Assembly: GCA_032622095.1 (NCBI GenBank)
Contig: CP136069.1
Location: 31,312,342-31,376,341, forward strand
Source of the DNA: Siphonodentalium dalli
Taxonomy: Eukaryota; Mollusca; Scaphopoda; Gadilida; Siphonodentaliidae
Direction of reading: 5' to 3'
DNA: 64,000 nt
The notes under the pieces were generated by a model. The model made no database searches and had not been told where the DNA came from. It saw only the letters and a list, made by a program, of their open reading frames with translations. Below are positions 45,842-57,210 of this stretch, one piece after another. Both the position numbers and the translations under genes were made by a program. Numbering within the stretch: the stretch's first letter is position 1; every line of letters begins with the position of its first letter.

Positions 45842-46560
45842 ATTTGACTTAAAGATGGTTTATCTCTTCTGGACCACAATTACAACAACATAATTTTTAT
45901 AAAACCAGATTTCAAATACAAACTCATTTTTCTGTGAAGAAAACACAGACAAAACTGAAGAGGGTACAGTATAATGCCCTAAATAATCGACTCCTTAACC
46001 GCAGCAGAATTATGGGTAATTTTTCAGGATTTAGTTGGAAATATGGCTTTCCGATGAATGGCAACAAGCCATATTTCCAACTAAATCCTGAAAAATTACC
46101 CATAATTCTGCTGTGATTAAGGAGTCGATTATTTAGGATATTACTGTGTATAATATTTGTTTATGAATGCATAATAAAGTGGTTTATTCCTTCAAAATAT
46201 CTTAATCAAATGACATTCAACTTAATGGAGAGTGCTGACAAGATAGAGTTCTCCCTCTTGATGGAGAGTGCTAACAAGTTAGAGTTCTTCCCCTTGATGG
46301 AGAGTGCTAACAAGATAGAGTTCTCCCCCTTGATGGAGAGTGCTAACAAGATAGAGTTCTCCCTCTTGCTATGCTCCGAATGCATCTGAAGTTTCTGTTC
46401 TAAAAATAGCTCATAAAAATGTTCTGAAAGGTTGTATGTATCATACCTGATCATACCAGAATAAATCAAAATACATGTAAAATCAATATTAATGGACAGA
46501 AGCATTTCCGGAAAGGTGTCATCAATTCATATTTTGTATTTTATAACCTGGAAAGTATAC
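45842..46560 (-). repeat. Repeat M, copy 3, with F10 and a 34-bp minisatellite
   Basis: Inverted copy of repeat M. The part TAGAGTTCTCCCTCTTGATGG expanded into about four tandem units of 34-35 bp at 46225-46372. Confidence 0.65.
45965..46148. mobile_element. Tc1/mariner-like palindrome F10
   Basis: Private variants TTAGTTGG/CCAACTAA and GTAATTTTTC/GAAAAATTAC occur in both arms. Confidence 0.75.
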
Positions 46561-46602
46561 ATGTACATTGTATAAAACTTGTTTGGAGGAGATAGACCAT
46601 CT

Positions 46603-47002
46603 TTAACCCTTTACCCAACAGAAGGGCCCTGTGCCAATGCATTCTCTTATATATGCGAGTCGACCATAGGTCGCCTCGCATATATAAGAGAATGCATTGG
46701 CTTAACACATTAAAAATTATAAAATTGTTAAAGAATGTAAGAAAAAATGGTAAAAAGTGTTAAAAAAAGATTTTTTTTAGGCCAATGCATTCGCTTATAT
46801 ATGCGAGGCGACCTATGGTCGACTCGCATATATAAGAGAATGCATTGGCACAGGGCATAACTGTAACTATCACAATGTGGTCAAGGAGCCGGTTCCAATG
46901 ATATCCATATGTGTATGGTTCTATTGAGACAGACCGAAGATATTTTAGGCTGTTGAAGCTTTATTTGGCCGGTTGTGGCCGGTTTGTTGGGTAAAGGGTT
47001 AA
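46603..47002. mobile_element. TTAA-A (A7)
   Basis: Complete, long arm on the right. Confidence 0.8.
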
Positions 47003-47042
47003 AAGTGTACATCAATGCAGAAATATCAAAGAAGAGATCATC

Positions 47043-47085
47043 TTAACCCTATCATTATGGGAGCTGCGCTGGTGTAGTATTAAAG
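47043..47085. mobile_element. TTAA-B left-end remnant (B13)
   Basis: TTAACCCTATCATTATGGGA and GCTGCGCTGGTGTAG only. Confidence 0.5.
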
Positions 47086-47791
47086 TATGCAAAATGTGTA
47101 GTTTTCATAGGTTTTGTGAAGTTATCTAACCTGAAAACATCAAAATATGAGATAACTGCACCCGAGTCTTTACACGCGCACTTTGTTTAGGGATAAATAT
47201 GCTTATTCTTGCAGTACTCAAGTAGTTTCATCATTAAAATATGTATAATTAAAATATACCAAAAATAGAGGAATATAATTAAAATTCATCTCTGTATGTA
47301 TCCATGGAAATAAATAAATAAATAAACAGCGCATGGACAGACGCAGACGGTAATCTTGAAGATTAACATTTCCATGATAGATAACGCTGCAAAACCTAAG
47401 AAAACAACACCTTTTGCACAAAATACACTTACATGTATGATTATATAGAAATACACTTACATGTATGATTATAGAGAAATTTAGATCTGGGATTAGACAG
47501 CAAACTATGAACTTGTCTAAAGTCTTTTCTTCTGGAATTAGCTTTGAAACCACAATATCACCTGACTAACCTTACCACGGGTGGTAAACAAATATTACCT
47601 GACTAACCTTACCACGGGTGGTAAAAAAATATCACCTGGTGCAAAGTAGATGGGAAACAGTTCGAAAAGACTCTTCGATTAGAAATTTGTATAGAATGGA
47701 ATTTCATGATAGAGAGAAGAGGGCAGTAGAGGACATACAAGAAGAAAGAGAAATATTTTTACACGCAACATAAATTTGAACTGATACAATA
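47086..47791. other. Intron of gene 2; two short duplications
   Basis: ACACTTACATGTATGATTAT occurs twice near 47450, and CTGACTAACCTTACCACGGG twice at 47560-47620. Nothing else recognised. Confidence 0.5.
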
Positions 47792-48007
47792 TACAGTAAT
47801 GCCCTAAATAATCGACTCCTTAACCACAGCAGAATTATGGATAATTTTACAGGATTTAGTCGGAAATATGGCTTGTTGCCATTCATCGGAAGCTCTCACT
47901 GAGAGCTTTCCGATGAATGGAAACAAGCCATATTTCTGACCAAATTCTTAAAAATTACCCATAATTCTGCTGTGGTTAAGGAGTCAATTATTTAGGGCAT
48001 TACTGTA
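47792..48007. mobile_element. Tc1/mariner-like palindrome F11
   Basis: Complete with several arm-specific changes, so an older copy. Confidence 0.75.
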
Positions 48008-48258
48008 TAGAACCAGTAATAGAGAAGTTACCATGTTGATACCATTTCTTCCACCAGAACAAAATACATGTACATGTATGTTAAGTAGAATTAAAAATAT
48101 TGTGTGCAACTAAAGTCCAATTAAAAATTGCATTGCATCACGACCCACAAGACGTACATGTAAAATGTTATGTTTTACGGTAATTGTATTGTTAATTCAA
48201 ATTAATTAGATAGTGTCAAGAGATGAAACAAACAATGCGATCTATATGTGAAACAGAA

Positions 48259-48730
48259 TTGAAAGGCCCACTTAATTTTCGATTCACCAATTATTTTTAT
48301 AGTGCCTTGATATATGGTTTTAATAACAATCTATGCCATAAAATATAATTAAAATACTATAAATCATCACCATTTGGAACGTCTGTGTCTCAGAAGGTGA
48401 CCATAGAGTAATAGAAAATAGCTGAAATCAAACACACATTTCCCCCATTATTCAATCTATATATTTATTTTCAATGGAAGGGGAATAACTCTATCTTTAA
48501 GATATACAGTTGTTATCCTTTCATTGAAAATAATACACTTTGCACTACAATCCAGATGAATCTTTAAAAAAAAAACATGCCGGTAACTCAACAAAAACAT
48601 GTTCACAGTTTACTACACCAGATAATTTGATAATACAATGTTTTGGAGCTTCCTCTTTCAAATGGTATATAATATGGCATATATTTTATATAAAATGATC
48701 TGGGGGTTCGAAAATTAAGTGGGCCTTTAT
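48259..48730. mobile_element. TTAA-G (G4)
   Basis: AAAGGCCCACTTAATTTTCG at the left; AATTAAGTGGGCCT then TTAT at the right, which also begins the next element. Confidence 0.7.
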
Positions 48731-48930
48731 CCCTTTCATCATGGAAGCTTCCTGAAATTTTGCGAAAACCCTGTGCCAATGCATTCTCTTAAAAATGAGT
48801 CGACCATAAGTCGCCTCTCGCATATATAAGAGAATACATTGGCCTAACAAATTTTATACTATTATTTTATATTTTTATTGTTAAAAAATGTTATAAAAAA
48901 TTATAAAAATTATAAAAATTTCAAGGCTTC
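48727..48930. mobile_element. B/C hybrid TTAA element (B14)
   Basis: Family B terminal repeat (CCCTTTCATCATGGAAGC) followed by a hairpin with the CGACC arms otherwise seen in A and C, then C/A-type AT-rich filler. The right end is missing. Confidence 0.6.
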
Positions 48931-48949
48931 TATGAGTGTAAGCAAGCAT

Positions 48950-49395
48950 CAGGCCTGAGTTTAGTGTGCCTGTCATTTGCAGAATAAGGTCCCCAGAGGG
49001 TCAATTTAGTGACACTATCCTATATCGGGCTAGAATCACTAAATTCACCCTCTGGGGGGCCTCATTCTGCTTAGGCCTCATCTTCTCTGGAAAGTTTCTT
49101 TATTATCAAATTTCTGTAGAAACTTTTTCACATAGATTCTATTTCTTTTTTCAGTTTAGTTTCTCTATATCCCCAAATTGGCAGATGACACAATGCATAA
49201 TCGAGGTTCCCAATGGGTGTACATCACAATATTCACCATTTGGTAACTTCAATCTCAGTCTATATCTCCCACAGCAGAATGAGGTCCTCAAAGGGTGACT
49301 TTGGTGATGCTAGCCCACTAGGTGGGATAGCATCCATAAATTCACCCTCTGGGGACCTCATTCTGCAAATGACAGGCACACTAAACTCAGACTTG
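48950..49395. mobile_element. hAT-like E11, long form
   Basis: CAGGCCTGAGTTTAGTGTGC to inverse ending CAGACTTG. Confidence 0.7.
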
Positions 49396-49716
49396 TGATA
49401 TGGCCTTCATTTCCTTTCGTTTGAATTTGCATAAAAAAAGTTCTTTCAGCCTTAATTCCTTCACCGTTACTATTTTTCAGTTGTCCAAAGAATAAATGAA
49501 CATTCAGATCTTTTAGAACCACATTGAATGAAGGTATACCCAAATAGTTTAACAAAACAGCCAACCAAAAAATGCAAGAGTCATATCGCAAATTAATGAT
49601 AACCAAGAAAGATAACTGAAAAAAGCTACTAACTTGAAGAGTTTAGGATGAGTGGTATGATTGCATCATGTGATATTATAATTAAGACACTTGTTTTATC
49701 AAGTGACTCGACTCAC

Positions 49717-49780
49717 CTGAGGTTCAGAGTTTGATAATTGTTCCATCGTTCTCCCACCATTCTGCTTTGAAAACCCAGCT
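49717..49780 (-). CDS. Gene 2, internal exon
   Basis: Read on the - strand, a good acceptor (TTTCTTTCCAG) precedes A|GCT GGG and a donor CAG|GTGAGT follows. The 64-bp exon gives AGFSKQNGG...SNSEPQ and ends in phase 0, which fits the start of the exon at 45245. It enters needing one base to finish a codon. It is too short to suggest a function. Confidence 0.6.
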
Positions 49781-49899
49781 CTGGAAAGAAATGGTGAAAA
49801 TTTACCTTATTATTTATTCACAAATCAAGGGAAAATAATTCACCTGGTCAGTTTAATCATGTGTCAGATCACCAGACATATTAATATCAATATATATTG

Positions 49900-49974
49900 T
49901 ACAGTAATGCCCTAAATAATCGACTCCTTAATTCTGCTGTGGTTAAGGAGTCGATTCTTTAGGGCATTACTGTA
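49900..49974. mobile_element. F12: internally deleted palindrome
   Basis: Only about 30 bases of each arm are left; ends and TA are intact. It lies 120 bp upstream of the gene 2 exon at 49717-49780. Confidence 0.75.
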
Positions 49975-50719
49975 CTTTGTACAAATAAAGATTATGAATC
50001 TTTATTCATATGACACAGTTTGGTGATGATAAGAATCAGCTGACAATCGGTATCTAACAACACTTGAAGTTTATTGTTGGAAGCTTTGACCGATCTGAAC
50101 CTGGCTATTAAAATAATTAAAAAAATAATTTTTTAAATAATTGATGAATTGGATTTATTGAGCTGCATAACAACATATGCTATTTTTGCTCACAGGAAAC
50201 AGCATAGTATGTAAGATATTACTAATAATAACAAACAAGTGAAATATGCAGCAAAGTGAATGTTGAAAGATAGGATGAAGTAAATGTTGAGTGAAGTACA
50301 CTGAAGGAATGATTTAAAGATACGGATGGCCTTTACGATGGTATTGCTGAAAAAATAGTCACACCTGTAAAAACTGCTATAAACAGAAAGAATATTAAAA
50401 TATAGACAGACTTTTTCTTATACCAATCATAAATATCACGCAAATAGTACGTTATTGTCAAGTATGTCATATGCTGGGTTAAACAAAAGCTAAATAGAGT
50501 GTGTGATAAGCAACACACTCAACACTGGGGTGACCCCACTATTTTAGCATTGGTCAAAACTGCCACAAAGTTGTTTACAACATATCGGTATAGCGCTCAT
50601 TATTACATCCTTGCCACTCAAGATTTCGGTGTTGAATGGGTCACTGTGAATCACTATCCCAAAAACAATTGCCACGGTGTTGAGTTATATATCCTGGAAA
50701 AAGGCTGACGTATGAGCTA
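49975..50719. other. No recognised element
   Basis: Unique sequence, presumably intron of gene 2. No further exon could be supported. Confidence 0.4.
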
Positions 50720-50971
50720 CAAAAAGTGTTAAAAAAAGTTTTTTTTTAGGCCAATGCATTCGCTTATATATGCGAGGCGACCTATGGTCGACTCGCATAT
50801 ATAAGAGAATGCATTGGCACATGGCATAACTGTAACTATCACAATGTGGTCAAGGAGCCGGTTCCAATGATATCCATATTTGTAAGGTTCTATTGAGACA
50901 GACCGAAGATATTTTAGGCTGTTGAAGCTTTATTTGGCCGGTTTTGGCCGGTTTGTTGGGTAAAGGGTTAA
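50720..50971. mobile_element. TTAA-A (A8), left half missing
   Basis: Second hairpin and the long right arm to GGGTAAAGGGTTAA. Confidence 0.7.
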
Positions 50972-51055
50972 TAGTTCCCATTGATATGCTCATTGATACA
51001 AAGTTATGATAAATTTGTATATTTTTGCGTACTCAAACAATACATATATTAACAC

Positions 51056-51745
51056 TATGCCTGAGTTTTGTGTACCTGTCAATTGCAAAATGAGGTCCCC
51101 ATGAGAGCCTGAGGGTGAATTTAGTGATGCTTTCGCGCATAGCAGGCTAGCATCAACAAATTCACCCTCTGGGGACCTCATTCTGCTTAGGCCTAAACTG
51201 CTATGGGAGACATAGACTCAGATTGAAGTTCCCAAATGGTGAATATTTTTATGTACACCCATTGGGAACCTCGATTATGCATTGTGTCGTCTGCCATTTT
51301 GGAAATATAGAACTAAACTAAAAAAAAGAAATAGAATCTTTGTGAAGAACTTTTTATAGAAATTTGATAATAAATAGCAGGCTAGCATCACCAAATTCAC
51401 TCTCTGGGGACCTCATTCTACTGAGGTCTCAACTGGGAGACCTAGGATCAGATTGAAGTTCCCCAGTTGAAGTTGGTGATGTTCACCCATTACATGTAGT
51501 TACCTCGATTATGCATCTTATCTTCTGCAAATTAGGGGATATAGAAACTGAAGAGAAGGGAAAAAGTTACTAAAAACAATGTTAATTTGCGACCACAGAT
51601 ACTTCCCAAAAGATGAGGCCTAAGCAGAATGAGGTCCCAAGTGGGTTAATTTAGTGATGCTAGCCCACTATGCGGGATAGCGTCACTAAATTCACCCTCT
51701 TGGGACCTCATACTGAAAATGACAGGCACACAATACTCAGGCTTG
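51056..51745. mobile_element. hAT-like E12, composite long form
   Basis: 690 bp with several GAATGAGG hairpin pieces and two versions of the long-form centre. ATTAACAC at 51048-51055 and 51746-51753 is a perfect 8-bp duplication. The left end decayed to TATGCCTG. Confidence 0.75.
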
Positions 51746-51790
51746 ATTAACACTGAGATACAGTAATGCTAATAGTTATTCCTGCAGTCC

Positions 51791-51937
51791 TACAGTAATG
51801 CTCTAAATAATCGACCCCTTAACCAATGCAGAATTATGGGTAACTTTTCAGGATTTAGTTGGAAATATGGCTTGTTGCCATTCATCGGAACGCTCTCACT
51901 GAGAGTTAAGGGGTCGATTATTTAGAGCATTACTGTA
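51791..51937. mobile_element. Tc1/mariner-like palindrome F13
   Basis: Right inner arm deleted; flanked by a further perfect 19-bp inverted repeat (51772-51790, 51938-51956). Confidence 0.75.
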
Positions 51938-51964
51938 GGACTGCAGGAATAACTATATTTACAA

Positions 51965-52391
51965 TTAAGGGGGAGGTCAAGTGGCCAATTTTTAATGGGG
52001 ATTTCCATGCAAATCTTCGGAGCAAACGTTACAGAGTTGCACATACTTCTGAGTGTGACTTGATGTGGTATTGGAAACAACAGGTATATTGCTGGTGGGT
52101 CCACTTGGAACTTGTTTCATTATAATGTTGGTGTATTTATTTTTGAATTTTATATTGATTTTTCAATTTTTTAGGTCATGTGATGTACATGTAATTCCAG
52201 AAAACAATTCTCAAAAGTTTAATTAATGCAAAATTTTATAAATTTACCTAGCGCACCTGCCAGTTAAATGTTATGATTGTTCAATAATATGCCTGCTTTG
52301 GTTCTCGAACAACTGCTTCATACATAACTTTTGCTCCAGAAATTTGCATGGAAATCCCCATTCAAAATTGGTCACTTGACCTCCCCTTTAA
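51965..52391. mobile_element. TTAA-K
   Basis: TTAA, then GGGGGAGGTCAAGTGGCC at the left; the inverse (GGTCACTTGACCTCCCCT, then TTAA) at the right. About 55-bp inverted ends, including GGGGATTTCCATGCAAAT. One copy. Confidence 0.75.
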
Positions 52392-52459
52392 ACAAAATGT
52401 GCACGGAAAGAAACAGACGGTTATTTCGTAGGTCAGGGTCAGCGTGTTTCCTGGATAGA

Positions 52460-52639
52460 TACAGTAATGCTCTAAGTAATCGACTTCTTATAATCACATA
52501 AGAATTATGGGTAACTTTTCAGGATTTAGTCGGAAATATGGCTTGTTGCCATTCATCGGAAAGCTCTCCCCGAGAGCTTTCCGATGAATGGCAACAAGCC
52601 ATATTTCCGACTAAATCGATTACTTAGAGCATTACTGTA
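52460..52639. mobile_element. Tc1/mariner-like palindrome F14
   Basis: The right arm lacks the GAAAAGTTACCC..GGTTAAG part; ends are intact. Confidence 0.75.
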
Positions 52640-52674
52640 ATTCTTGTAAAACATACAGACAACACTTTCAGCAT

Positions 52675-52766
52675 CAATTGATTCCTCCATTTCTGAAGAT
52701 TGAAGGTCGATTGAACTCTTTATGAATGATGGCAATATTGATTGAGAACTGTTGAGACTCCACATA
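52675..52766 (-). CDS. Candidate exon upstream in gene 2
   Basis: On the - strand, an acceptor-like GTCTCAACAG is followed by an open frame, SQSILPSFIKSSIDLQ..., and then by GTATGT. The composition looks coding. The leftover phase (one base) does not match the exon at 49780, which needs two, so either another exon intervenes or this call is wrong. Confidence 0.3.
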
Positions 52767-52986
52767 TAAAAGAGTTTGCTGAGTGCTCGAAGTTCCAACG
52801 GGCCATCTTCCTACATAATTAGCACCTCACATCCGTCTAGATACAGTGAACAAACATGTCTTGTTGTCCGTCATCATAAGACAAATAACTTATTGTGTAT
52901 TACAAAGTCAATTATTGATGATGGTATAGAGGGAGACCGCCCATACTTCTACAGTACATGTATATCAATTGATTTCACTCACGTCT

Positions 52987-53386
52987 TTAACCCTTTACCC
53001 AACAAACCGGCCAAAACCGGCCAAATAAAGCTTCAACAGCCTAAAATATCTTCGGTCTGTCTCAATAGAACCATACAAATATGGATATCATTGGAACCGG
53101 CTAATTGACCACATTGTGATAGTTACAGTTATGCCCTGTGCCAATACATTCTCTTATATATGCGAGTCGACCATAGGTCGCCTCGCATATATAAGAGAAT
53201 GCATTGGCCTAAAAAAAATCTTTTTTTAACACTTTTTACCATTTTTTCTTACATTCTTTAACAATTTTATAATTTTTAATGTGTTAAGCCAATGCATTCT
53301 CTTATATATGCGAGGCGACCTATGGTCGACTCGCATATATAAGAGAATGCATTGGCACAGGGCCCTTCTGTTGGGTAAAGGGTTAA
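52987..53386. mobile_element. TTAA-A (A9)
   Basis: Complete, long arm on the left. Confidence 0.8.
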
Positions 53387-53464
53387 TTACTAAATGGAAT
53401 CTACTGTAATGTGTTTCAGGGGCCTTGTCCGGGATACTCAGAAGGACTGAATTGTCCTCATCCA

Positions 53465-53513
53465 AGTCTGATTATAGTGTGTCTGTCATTTGCAGAATGA
53501 GGTCCCCAGAGGA
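53465..53513. mobile_element. hAT-like E13, left fragment
   Basis: CAAGTCTGATTATAGTGTG and GAATGAGGTCCCCAGAGG only. Confidence 0.55.
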
Positions 53514-53600
53514 CTTTTACTAGCTCAGGTCATGTACTTTTTATATTGGCAATTATTTATTTTTACTCAAGTTATATACTTGCTGAGAACTCTCTTCCCA

Positions 53601-54020
53601 AAATTTCCCTTGTAAAACTATGATTAAAGACATCTTTTTGATAGTTTTATTGTTATATACTATAATATGCTTGATGTGGCCTTCATATAGCATAAAAATC
53701 TTCATGTGGTGTACTAGTTTAACAATTAAGTACAGTAATGCCCTATGTAATCGACTCCTTAATCACAGCAGAATTATGGGTAACTTTTCAGGATTTAGTC
53801 GGAAATATGGCTTCTTGCCATTCATCGGAAAGCTCTCGGGGGAGAGCTTTCCGATGAATGGCAAGAAGCCATATTTCCGACTAAATCCTGAAAAGTTACC
53901 CATAATTCTGCTCTGGTTAAGGAGTCGATTACTTAGGGCATTACTGTATTTTTCTGTGTGGATCCATCTAAACTTTCCACGAGTCCTGACATACATGTAT
54001 CTCAGGTATGGAGACTCCTT
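53601..54020 (+). repeat. Segmental duplication 2, copy a
   Basis: Direct copy of 60300-60710 apart from different palindrome insertions (F15 here, F18 there). Confidence 0.75.
53731..53948. mobile_element. Tc1/mariner-like palindrome F15
   Basis: Complete. The private change GGCTTCTTGCC on the left is matched by GGCAAGAAGCC on the right. Confidence 0.85.
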
Positions 54021-54028
54021 AAATTAGA

Positions 54029-54117
54029 TGAAGTTGGTGATGCTAGCTAGCGTCACTAAATTAACTCTCTGGGGACCTCATTCTACAAACAACAGACACG
54101 TACACTATTTCAAGGCT
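54029..54117. mobile_element. hAT-like E14, right fragment
   Basis: CTCTCTGGGGACCTCATTCT to CACTATTTCAAGGCTT. Confidence 0.55.
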
Positions 54118-54239
54118 TTAACTTATTGTGTACTACAAGCTAATTATTGATGAATCTAGAGGGTGAACTGCTGGGGCTTGTGTATCAATTGATTGGATTG
54201 ACGCCTTTAACATTCTGTCGATAAGCTTCAACCAATCAA

Positions 54240-54560
54240 TGCGTGTGAACCGTGAACTGTTGAACTTCAATAAAGGAAGATGATAAGGCAGCAAATCAAT
54301 ATACAACAGATTAGACATTTCCGATTAATGTACGCTTAATTAGGTCTGATAAATTGCTGTAGTTATTATTGTTGGATTTCAATAGATGCCTGTACTTTTT
54401 ATGCACCCAGCGGGAACTTCATGACTTATTTATGTCCCTGGAGGGAACTCTCCATAACTTATTTATGCATTACATTGTTTTGATTTAACACTTTATGGCC
54501 TAGGTGGATAAATCCAGATATTTTCACCAAAGATTTTCTCTGGACGTATTTGATGAAAAC
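54240..54560 (+). repeat. Segmental duplication 3, copy a
   Basis: Matches 56195-56395 plus 56846-56930, including GACATTTCCGATTAA and GATAAATTGCTGTAGT. It has no C element. Confidence 0.7.
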
Positions 54561-54714
54561 TATCGAATGAGCTGAAACATGATGTGACATACACTTAGTA
54601 CATGTATATGGCACAGAGTTAGCAATCTGCAATTGATGATGATCATATCGGAACATCTTTTCAACTCATTTGGAGTCAATTTTCCAAAAATGTCTAAATG
54701 CTAATTTGGTATAA

Positions 54715-55345
54715 AACAAGGGGTACGCAATGTCGAGTTTATTGGCAGTCGAAAAAAACTTCTGCCAATAACTTGGCAAATATGGTTTGAATCAGTTAAT
54801 ATTTGATTGAGTTATCACGCTAATGGTGAAAAGAAAATGCTAAAAATAGACAAACTAAGGCACATAACTCTGGGGAAAACATTCGGACAAACCTGGTTTT
54901 CGATCTCGTCGAGATATTGTTGCAAGAGACTTAAAATTATATACCAAATATGGTTTGAATCAGTTAATATTTAATTGTGTTATCACGCTAGCGGTGAAAA
55001 AATGCTAAAAATAGACAAACTAAGGCCCATAACTCAGGGGAAAAAATTCGGACAAACCTGGTTTTCGAACTCGTCCGAGATATTGTTGCAAGAGACTCTT
55101 ATATCAAATATGATTTGAATCAGTTAATATTTGATTGAGTTATCGCGCTAACAGGTGATAAAATTGCAAAAAAGTCATCAAATATGGATAACTCTTCTAC
55201 AGGTAGTAAATAGTCATTGGAAGCAACTCACATACCAAATTTTTTTTTAATCCGTTCACAAATGTCAAAGTTATAAGGCATTCTTTAGGTCCACCCGCCG
55301 CCGCCCCGCCCGCCAACCGTCCCTCGTCAAAACATCAACTAATAA
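54715..55345 (+). repeat. Repeat N (N3)
   Basis: Two to three units of about 166 bp with ACAAACTAAGGCACATAACTC, CGAGATATTGTTGCAAGAGA and a C-rich CCGCCGCCCCGCCCGCC tail. Confidence 0.7.
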
Positions 55346-55463
55346 AATCTGCTGATTTGCGGGTACATTCTAAAACACTTCAAAATTCATGTAATGGGAA
55401 CAAGGAACAATTTGTCTGCGATAAATTGGGACCAGCTGATCATTAAATTACTTAGCCTCTTCT

Positions 55464-55863
55464 TTAACCCTTTACCCAACAGAAGGGCCCTGTGCCAATG
55501 CATTCTCTTATATATGCAAGTCGACCATAGGTCGCCTCGCATATATAAGAGAATGCATTGGCCTAACACATTAAAAATTATAAAATTGTTAAAGAATGTA
55601 AGAAAAAATGGTAAAAAGTGTTAAAAAATGTTTTTTTTTAGGCCAATGCATTCTCTTATATATGCGAGGCAACCTATGGTCGACTCGCATATATAAGAGA
55701 ATGCATTGGCACAGGGCATAACTGTGACTATCACAATGTGGTCAAGGAGCCGGTTCCAATGATATCCATATTTGTATGGTTCTATTGAGACAGACCGAAG
55801 ATATTTTAGGCTGTTGAAGCTTTATTTGGCCGGTTTTGGCCGGTTTGTTGGGTAAAGGGTTAA
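55464..55863. mobile_element. TTAA-A (A10)
   Basis: Complete, long arm on the right. Confidence 0.8.
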
Positions 55864-56394
55864 TGTGACTAGCAGACATCCTCCTCTTTCTCCACATGTC
55901 ATCCATACATTTAAGTACCACCTTCATCATGTGGGAAATTAAATAACAGATAGGTTTTAAGCCATTACGTCTTTCACTATGCCTAAGTTGACAAGCCAAA
56001 AGGCCATGAGCCAGTTCTCCATTCTGACTTGTTACTGTCATTCCAGAGGACTATGTGTGATTTTACTGTCATTCCGGAGGACTACATGTATGCTTTAATT
56101 ATTCTCTGATCCATAGACACATTACAGGATTTTGAAAACAATGGTCACCTGGTCAGACAACCTCTTACCACGCTATAATGGTTAACTATAAAACAAATTC
56201 AATAAAGGACACTGATGAGGGAGCAAATCGATATACACCAGTGAAGACATTTCCGATTAAAGAATGCTTAATTACATCTGATAAATTGCTGTAGTAATTA
56301 TTCTTGGACATCAATAGATGCCTGTACCTTTTATGTACCCAGCAGGGGAACTCAATGACTTATTTATGCACTATATTGTTTTGAGTTAACTCCT

Positions 56395-56845
56395 TTAACC
56401 CTTTCAGTGCCAGGTCCGATTTTTGTATCAACCCATATACCCTGTGCCAATGCATTCTCTTATATATGCGAGTCGACCATATAATAGGTCGCCTCGCATA
56501 TATAAGAGAATGCATTGGCCTTACAATTTTTCATCATTTGTTATTATTTTTCTTATATTCTTTAACAGACTTATTTTGTAGGTTTAGTGCCAGGGAATCT
56601 TACGTTTTTCATCATGGCATCAAAATTATTACTATGAATACTTGGTGATAGTTGTGAGTTATAACATGCCCCTAAGGTTTTAACCAGTTTGTTTTTAAAT
56701 TCGCTATAGCATGCTTAAGCATACCCAAAAAATTCAACCCAAAAAAAACAAAAAAACAATCTAATTTTTTTTTTTATTTTAGGGCCGATTTTACAGACCG
56801 TAAATTAGGGCCGATGAGATCGGCCCCTGGCACTGAAAGGGTTAA
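56395..56845. mobile_element. TTAA-C long form (C5)
   Basis: TTAACCCTTTCAGTGCCAGG to inverse. Inserted in segmental duplication 3 copy b; one hairpin with a 4-base insertion at the loop. Confidence 0.8.
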
Positions 56846-56997
56846 GTCCTCAGTGTGGGTTTTGAATAAATTTATCCAGACATTTTCAACAAAGAATTTC
56901 TCTGGAAGTATTTGATTAAAACTATTGAATTTCACATACCATATTTATTTCATATTGAATCACAAAAGTTATTTAGAGAAGACAAGAAAAATGGATT

Positions 56998-57062
56998 TCA
57001 ACCCTTTCTTTACAAAATTAATTCTCCCTTCCAATTATGAAAGTATACATTGGAATAGTCTT
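56998..57062. mobile_element. TTAA-D fragment (D8)
   Basis: TCAACCCTTTCTTTACAAAA to TACATTGGAATAG, ending at the hAT-like element. Confidence 0.55.
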
Positions 57063-57210
57063 CAAGCCTCAAAATATGGTGCTGGACATTTGCAGAATGA
57101 GGTCCCCAGAGGGTGAATTTAGTGATTCTAGCCTACTGTGCAGGGTTGCGTCACTAAATTCATCCTCTGGGGACCTCATTCTGTGAACAACCAGCACCAT
57201 ATTTTCAGGC
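57063..57210. mobile_element. hAT-like E15, minimal form
   Basis: CAAGCCTCAAAATATGGTGC and its inverse, with private variants in both arms; no duplication found. Confidence 0.65.

Noticed and set aside
53465-54117. E13 and E14 as the two halves of one hAT element split by a 515-bp insertion
   Set aside because: Orientation fits, but no target duplication joins the outer flanks, so this could not be supported.
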